NCBI GenBank assembly: GCA_021300015.1
Contig: JAJTFB010000022.1
Location: 1-43,006, forward strand
DNA: 43,006 nucleotides
Reading direction: 5' to 3'
From: Pirellula sp.
GTDB lineage: Bacteria > Planctomycetota > Planctomycetia > Pirellulales > Pirellulaceae
The notes below the pieces were generated by a model. It was not told where the DNA came from. It ran no database searches and saw only the letters and a program-made list of their open reading frames with translations. Of the stretch, positions 39,090 to 43,006 are shown piece by piece. The translations under genes and the position numbers were made by a program. The stretch's first letter is position 1. Every line of letters starts with the position of its first letter.

Positions 39090-40799
39090 TTAGAAGCCGC
39101 CTTGACCTGCCATCCCAGCACGAGCACCACCGGCGGCGGCTTTGATCACGCCGTCTTGGATGGTGATACGGTTGACTCCACCGCGTTCGATGATCTGAGT
39201 ATCGTACATGATCATGTCTTCGCCGTTGTTGAGCGAGGAGAGCATTCCATCGACCACAGGGTTCGACTCGATGCTTTGAACGAAGTTGAGGATTTGCGAA
39301 AGGCTCAAACGCATTCGAGCTGGGACACCGGCGATCTTCTTGTCGCCTGCATTCGCATCGAGTGCAGACTTGAGGGAAGTTTCGGCAGTCTTGCCAACCG
39401 ACAGGTAAACGGCTTTGGGAGCCGTCGCAATGGCGATCTTGACATCGTCCCCGACGATCTTGCGAAGCTTATCGTCTGCGTTGTAGGGCAAAGGAACCGA
39501 AATATTGTGGAGATTCGCCCCCTGGTGCTTGCCCGACATGAGCTTGACGGAGATCGGAGCCCCTGCATTGGTCGCTTCGTTGGCAAGATCCTGAGCAAGT
39601 GCCTCGACTTTGGCCCCATCGGCGAGCGAGAATGCAGCGATGGCGTTGAGCGACGGATCGATCGAGACGCTGATGGCCGCCTCGACAGCACCTTCAGAGC
39701 TCGATTCGGTCAAAATCTTGATGAGTCGATCGAGGTACTCTTTGACCTTTGCCGACACGGCTGGATTGTCGATTTGGTCATCGATTTGGCTATAGAGAAC
39801 CTTCTTGCCTTGATCGACACTGGTTTGCATCTGCGCTGCATCTTCAGGTGCGAACAACGTCATGGTCTTGGCGCTGATGGCGTTGGACTCGGAGATATGT
39901 CCCGAGAGTTTGGACATCATCGTCTTCATCGAACCGAGCTGCTTGGCATACCGGGAGCCTTCGACCATTTGAGCGCCGAAGTCGATCGTCATGTTCTTGT
40001 CCTTCGGATGGATGCCCAATCCAAAGACGAAGCGATCGGTATCGGTAATGGCCTCTTCGAGGGACTTCATGGCTTGCTCGCCCTGGACGCGATTGGCTTC
40101 GATCTCCGCGTCGCTCAAGTCTCCCGACTGGGCTTCCATGGCTTGCTCGAATCCGGTTCGCATCTGGCTCGTCAGCAGGTCGACCAATTCGTCAGGGATG
40201 TTTTGGACATTGACCTCGAACATCAAATCGTTCTTGGCGGCCATCTTTTCGATTCGCGATCCTGGGTTCTCAGGGGCCCCTTCAAGAGCTTCCTCAGCCG
40301 TGGATACAAACAACCAATCGCCCTTGTGCTGCGCAAAAAGGGTATTGGGCCCAAGATTCATGCTGTAGAGGCCTTCACCCAAATCCTCGGCTTCGCCGAA
40401 CAATTCCAGACCGCCAAGGAACTCGTCCAAGTCGCTGATAGGGAGGGCCAAGACCCCCATAGGAAGGCCCGCGCTGCTGAGTTTGACAAAGCCGCCAATG
40501 GGACGCGCACGGTCGATGCCGCTGGTGTATCCGTTGACAGCACCGGTGATCAGACCGCTCTGAGCCCCGGCTCCAGAGATCCGCATCATGTGGGTAATAT
40601 CGGGGAGCAATCGGTCCAGAGGAGCGATCGACAAAGTGACCACATCGGTTCCTTCGGTGCTCGATGTCTCGAACCCAGGAATCTCAAGGACCTTGGTGTC
40701 CTGGCCAAATACGTTGCATGTCGGCATGCAAACCAATGCACCCGAACCAAGAAAACTCGCTGCGGACATGCCCGCAATGGCTAACCTTCGAAATCTCAT
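39090..40799 (-). CDS. Exported protein of unknown function
   Basis: 569 residues from the ATG at 40799, supported by AAGGAG 9 nt upstream; the longer frame is an acidic repeat-like leader. The signal peptide is about 1-32 (A-I-A-G-M-S-A-A-S-F-L-G-S-G-A-L), ending V-F-G-Q. The mature chain is alpha/beta with several D-x-x-x-L-P-L-stretch motifs (L-D-R-L-L-P-D-I, S-G-L-P-M-G-V, I-S-V-P-L-P-Y-N-A-D-D) that hint at internal repeats. The C-terminus is glycine-rich (A-G-G-A-R-A-G-M-A-G-Q-G-G-F). I do not recognise a family. It lies downstream of infA on the same strand, 185 nt away. Confidence 0.85.
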   Translation of the reverse strand: MRFRRLAIAGMSAASFLGSGALVCMPTCNVFGQDTKVLEIPGFETSSTEGTDVVTLSIAPLDRLLPDITHMMRISGAGAQSGLITGAVNGYTSGIDRARPIGGFVKLSSAGLPMGVLALPISDLDEFLGGLELFGEAEDLGEGLYSMNLGPNTLFAQHKGDWLFVSTAEEALEGAPENPGSRIEKMAAKNDLMFEVNVQNIPDELVDLLTSQMRTGFEQAMEAQSGDLSDAEIEANRVQGEQAMKSLEEAITDTDRFVFGLGIHPKDKNMTIDFGAQMVEGSRYAKQLGSMKTMMSKLSGHISESNAISAKTMTLFAPEDAAQMQTSVDQGKKVLYSQIDDQIDNPAVSAKVKEYLDRLIKILTESSSEGAVEAAISVSIDPSLNAIAAFSLADGAKVEALAQDLANEATNAGAPISVKLMSGKHQGANLHNISVPLPYNADDKLRKIVGDDVKIAIATAPKAVYLSVGKTAETSLKSALDANAGDKKIAGVPARMRLSLSQILNFVQSIESNPVVDGMLSSLNNGEDMIMYDTQIIERGGVNRITIQDGVIKAAAGGARAGMAGQGGF

Positions 40800-40933
40800 A
40801 GACAAGCGCTCCTTAAGCTCAAATGCAAAAAGCTCGAATTCAAAAACTTCAAGTTCAAAATCAAAGTCATCCAACAACGGCCAGCGGATTCCCGTGAATC
40901 CCCCATCTGGTCTTACCAGCATTCGACGGCACT

Positions 40934-40964
40934 TCGTTTTTCTTGGGACTTATCCCGAAAACGA
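40934..40964 (-). terminator. Imperfect hairpin downstream of infA
   Basis: Arms TCGTTTT...GGGA and TCCC-G-AAAACGA pair with a small bulge, 21 nt past the infA stop. It could end the infA transcript before the secreted-protein gene. No clear T-run was seen. Confidence 0.3.
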
Positions 40965-40984
40965 TTCCCAACCGCCTGCGCGTC

Positions 40985-41206
40985 CTAGCGTTCTCGAAAT
41001 ACAATACGCCCCTTGGTCAAATCGTAAGGCGAAAGCTCGACGCGAACCTTATCTCCAGGAACAATCCTAATGAAGTTCTTACGAATCTTGCCCGCGACGT
41101 GGGCCAGAACCTCAGATCCCGTCTCCAACTGAACCTTGAACCGTGTGTTGGCAAGCGCCGCGACGACGGTACCCTCTACTTCAAATGCTTCTTCGTTTTT
41201 TGCCAT
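40985..41206 (-). CDS. infA: Translation initiation factor IF-1
   Basis: 73 residues from the ATG at 41206, the standard IF-1 length. It shows the OB-fold marks [21 protein letters not shown] and [18 protein letters not shown]. It binds the 30S A site during initiation and stabilises the pre-initiation complex. It stands apart from any ribosomal protein cluster. The frame runs nine codons farther upstream but M-A-K-N is the normal start. Confidence 0.97.
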   Translation of the reverse strand: MAKNEEAFEVEGTVVAALANTRFKVQLETGSEVLAHVAGKIRKNFIRIVPGDKVRVELSPYDLTKGRIVFRER

Positions 41207-41461
41207 ACAGGTTCCGAGGTTGTTCCCTTTCAAAAATGATCTGGTTTCAAAAGCTCAGGTTTCGCAAAAGACCTAGTCGAAACTCCCTTTGCCATTGTGC
41301 TTGTTATTAAGTCTATTTATAGACGATCGGGCCCTAGAGCGTCCACATCCCGCCGGACCTCATTGACGCATTTTCCCTAACTTATCAGGCTCTGCAACAC
41401 CATCGAAACCGCATCTGTCCCTAAAGCGACCATCACTCCGCCTGATTCCAAGCAGTCTTTT
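41207..41461. promoter_or_regulatory. Divergent intergenic region between infA and the RlmM-like gene
   Basis: 255 nt. A perfect palindrome GTCTAT-tt-ATAGAC lies at 41311-41324 within an AT-rich patch (TTATTAAGTCTATTTATAG). Read on the minus strand, TATAAATAG could be a -10-type element of infA. A matching -35 was not convincing. Confidence 0.4.
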
Positions 41462-42553
41462 TTGTACGTCGCGTGCCAACAAGGGGCCGCAGCCGGCCTG
41501 AAATCCGCCTTGTGCGAACCGAATGGTCCGTTTCGCTTGGCTTATTCGGCCCGAGGCTTGCTCACGCTCAAAACCCAATTGTCGGTTCCCCAGTGGTCTC
41601 GAGCCCTGCCTGAACACCCCTTGATTCGGTCCCGAGGTGTGGTCTTGGGCAAGGTCGAGGGGTCCGAATCGGCTCTGATGCTCTCCCAAATCCTTGAGGC
41701 GACCAAGTCGCTTGACTGGCAGGTCTGCCATGTCTGGCAACGCGACATGGCAGACCCGGGCTGGAACGGTTTTGAACCCGGCGGCACGCCGCTTGCCTGG
41801 CTGGTTGCCGAGCAATTCCGAAACTTGGTCCAAGACCCACGGCCCGTGATCGCCAATCGACCTGCATTCGATTCCGAGGCGCAACGGGTCGACTCACAAG
41901 CTTTAGACCCCAAACTTGATCGTATCCTTGAGATCATCATCGATGAGCCGAACCGATGGTGGATCGCCACAAAGCGGGCTCAGCAGAGCTACGATTTTTG
42001 GCCCGGGGGAATTCCTGAGTTCCCCATCCCTGAGCTGGTCCTGTCGCGAGCTTACATGAAAATTGCCGAAGCCTTCGCTTGGGGCAACCTGCAGATCCGA
42101 CCCGGTGAGAAAATCGTCGAGATCGGCTCGAGCCCCGGGGGAGCTTGCCAATGGCTGCTCGACCAAGGAGCTAGTGTCACTGGGATCGATCCAGCGGAAA
42201 TGGATCCGCGGATCCTCAAACATCCGAACTTCACCCACTGGCAAAGCCGCTCTTTGCAACTCAAACGCAAGCTGTTTCGCCCGTTTCGTATCTTGGTCTG
42301 CGATGCGAACGTCGCACCCAAGTACACCCTCGACACCGTCGAGGGTATCGTCATGTACCCGACGACGAACCTTCGAGCCCTTGTCCTGACGATCAAGCTT
42401 CCCGAGTGGCAGACCTCCAACAGCATCCCTGAGTTTCTAGACCGCGTGCGATCCTGGGGCTACGCCGATGTCGCCGCAAGGCAGCTTGGACACAACCGAC
42501 GTGAAGTTTGTGTTATTGCCAAAAATCGCCTCGCAGTGGCCACTTCGGATTGA
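41462..42553 (+). CDS. RlmM-like SAM-dependent RNA methyltransferase
   Basis: 363 residues if started at the TTG at 41462. The N-terminal part is an alpha/beta domain (Y-V-A-C-Q-Q-G-A) that in RlmM-like proteins precedes the Rossmann domain. S-R-A-Y-M-K-I-A-E-A-F-A-W leads into SAM motif I, V-E-I-G-S-S-P-G-G (219-227). V-C-D281-A-N and L-T-I-K312-L-P-E-W supply the aspartate and lysine of the 2'-O-methyltransferase catalytic set. By family it would methylate 23S rRNA ribose (C2498 in E. coli). The open frame between the upstream TAA (41378) and the TTG contains no ATG or GTG, so the true start is uncertain. Confidence 0.75.
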   Translation: MYVACQQGAAAGLKSALCEPNGPFRLAYSARGLLTLKTQLSVPQWSRALPEHPLIRSRGVVLGKVEGSESALMLSQILEATKSLDWQVCHVWQRDMADPGWNGFEPGGTPLAWLVAEQFRNLVQDPRPVIANRPAFDSEAQRVDSQALDPKLDRILEIIIDEPNRWWIATKRAQQSYDFWPGGIPEFPIPELVLSRAYMKIAEAFAWGNLQIRPGEKIVEIGSSPGGACQWLLDQGASVTGIDPAEMDPRILKHPNFTHWQSRSLQLKRKLFRPFRILVCDANVAPKYTLDTVEGIVMYPTTNLRALVLTIKLPEWQTSNSIPEFLDRVRSWGYADVAARQLGHNRREVCVIAKNRLAVATSD

Positions 42554-42573
42554 ATTCAAAGAAGTTAGAATAC

Positions 42574-42636
42574 AACCACTGAACACACCGAACACACGAA
42601 GGGCATGCCTTCTTGCTTTCCGTGTGTTCCGTGGTT
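42574..42636. repeat. CCACGGAACACACGG-type repeat, compact copy
   Basis: The left arm AACCACTGAACACACCGAA faces the right arm TTCCGTGTGTTCCGTGGTT, nearly complementary (two mismatches by eye), around a 25-nt centre. It belongs to the same family as the array at 9574-9723. It lies between the RlmM-like gene and the phosphodiesterase and can form a strong hairpin. Confidence 0.75.
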
Positions 42637-42670
42637 AAAAAGCTAACCCGTATTCGGACTGTTTCAACTT

Positions 42671-43006
42671 ATGCACCCAATTTTGAAAGCTAGCATCAAG
42701 CCTAACCGGTTCGCGGACCTCTCGAGCGGTTGCTTGGCTCTTGGACTTCTCGGGCTCTTTGGGCTAGCTGCCGAGTCGAATGCCCCAAGTGCCCCCAGAA
42801 AATCTAAGCCGATCGTGATCGCACATCGCGGCGCAAGCGGGTACCTCGTCGAGCATTCCGAGGGTGCCAAGGTTCTAGCGCATGCGCAAGGAGCCGACTT
42901 CATCGAGCAGGATGTCGTGCTGACCAAGGATCGCGTGTTCATCGTCTCGCACGACATCACCATGGCCGAGACGACCGATGTCGAAGCGATCTATCCGGAC
43001 CGGCAT
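42671..43006 (+). CDS. Secreted glycerophosphodiester phosphodiesterase (N-terminal part)
   Basis: 112 residues visible from the ATG at 42671; the frame runs off the right edge. A signal peptide covers about residues 18-42 (L-A-L-G-L-L-G-L-F-G-L-A-A-E). Then I-V-I-A-H-R-G-A-S-G carries the catalytic-site histidine-arginine pair of the GDPD family, and E-Q-D-V-V-L-T-K-D the metal-binding E-x-D. V-S-H-D supplies the second histidine. The enzyme cleaves glycerophosphodiesters such as glycerophosphocholine, here outside the cytoplasm. An F-I-E-Q-D spacing as in GlpQ supports the periplasmic GlpQ-like subgroup. Confidence 0.9.
   Translation, partial: MHPILKASIKPNRFADLSSGCLALGLLGLFGLAAESNAPSAPRKSKPIVIAHRGASGYLVEHSEGAKVLAHAQGADFIEQDVVLTKDRVFIVSHDITMAETTDVEAIYPDRH

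Noticed and set aside
39042..40784. A 580-codon open frame on the plus strand
   Set aside because: It is antisense to the exported protein at 39090-40799, whose signal peptide, ribosome binding site and balanced composition are convincing. The antisense product has no recognisable domain and arises from the codon bias.

Overview
The window looks like a piece of a planctomycete chromosome, most likely from the Pirellulales (Rhodopirellula/Pirellula relatives). This rests on several gene families typical of that group: two DUF1501 proteins, a PSCyt1/DUF1549/DUF1553 cytochrome-type protein, a formylglycine sulfatase, a CehA/McbA-type hydrolase and many large secreted proteins of unknown function. 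GC content is moderately high, ribosome binding sites are often weak, and GTG or TTG starts are frequent. I see no tRNA, rRNA, CRISPR array, integrase or transposase. The only mobile-looking material is short dispersed repeats between genes.

Layout. Bases 1-9357 are a minus-strand run. Read in the direction of transcription it contains a YrdC-like/arginine-phosphatase fusion, RpiB, an amidohydrolase, a vWA/glutamine-amidotransferase-like membrane protein, a small methyltransferase-like remnant, a TPR-redoxin fusion and a CehA/McbA protein cut by the window edge. Bases 9725-14635 are a second, tightly coupled minus-strand operon: a degenerate shikimate-dehydrogenase-like protein, DUF1501, a sulfatase and a broken RimK-type ATP-grasp gene. 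Bases 14887-18243 run on the plus strand: EF-P, a secreted isoaspartyl methyltransferase with an extra C-terminal domain, and a CrtI-like flavoprotein. Bases 18240-22381 (minus) are the usual planctomycete pair of a PSCyt1/DUF1549/DUF1553 protein and DUF1501. Bases 22610-25462 (plus) hold an alpha/beta hydrolase and a DUF456 membrane protein. Bases 25692-28866 (minus) hold a XylD-type sugar-acid dehydratase and phosphoglycerate kinase.

Bases 29546-35240 (minus) form a type I secretion-like operon (ABC protein, HlyD-type adaptor, TolC-type outer-membrane protein). Its ATPase domain has lost most catalytic motif residues. Bases 35593-37866 (plus) are an acyl desaturase followed by three overlapping small genes: a WXG100-like helical protein, a coiled-coil protein and a compact unknown. 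Bases 37844-40799 (minus) carry a secreted protein of unknown function, a PII-like protein without the T-loop tyrosine and an orphan LolD/MacB-type ATPase. The window ends with infA (minus), an RlmM-like methyltransferase (plus) and the start of a secreted glycerophosphodiester phosphodiesterase (plus).

The best candidates for something little described are the WXG100-like three-gene cassette, the secretion operon with a degenerate ATPase, and the YrdC-like/arginine-phosphatase fusion whose neighbourhood echoes the Firmicute ywlC-ywlE-ywlF cluster. At least three families of short dispersed repeats (the GTACTC, CCACGGAACACACGG and GTAGCATGG types) sit between genes, and one directly abuts the broken RimK gene.
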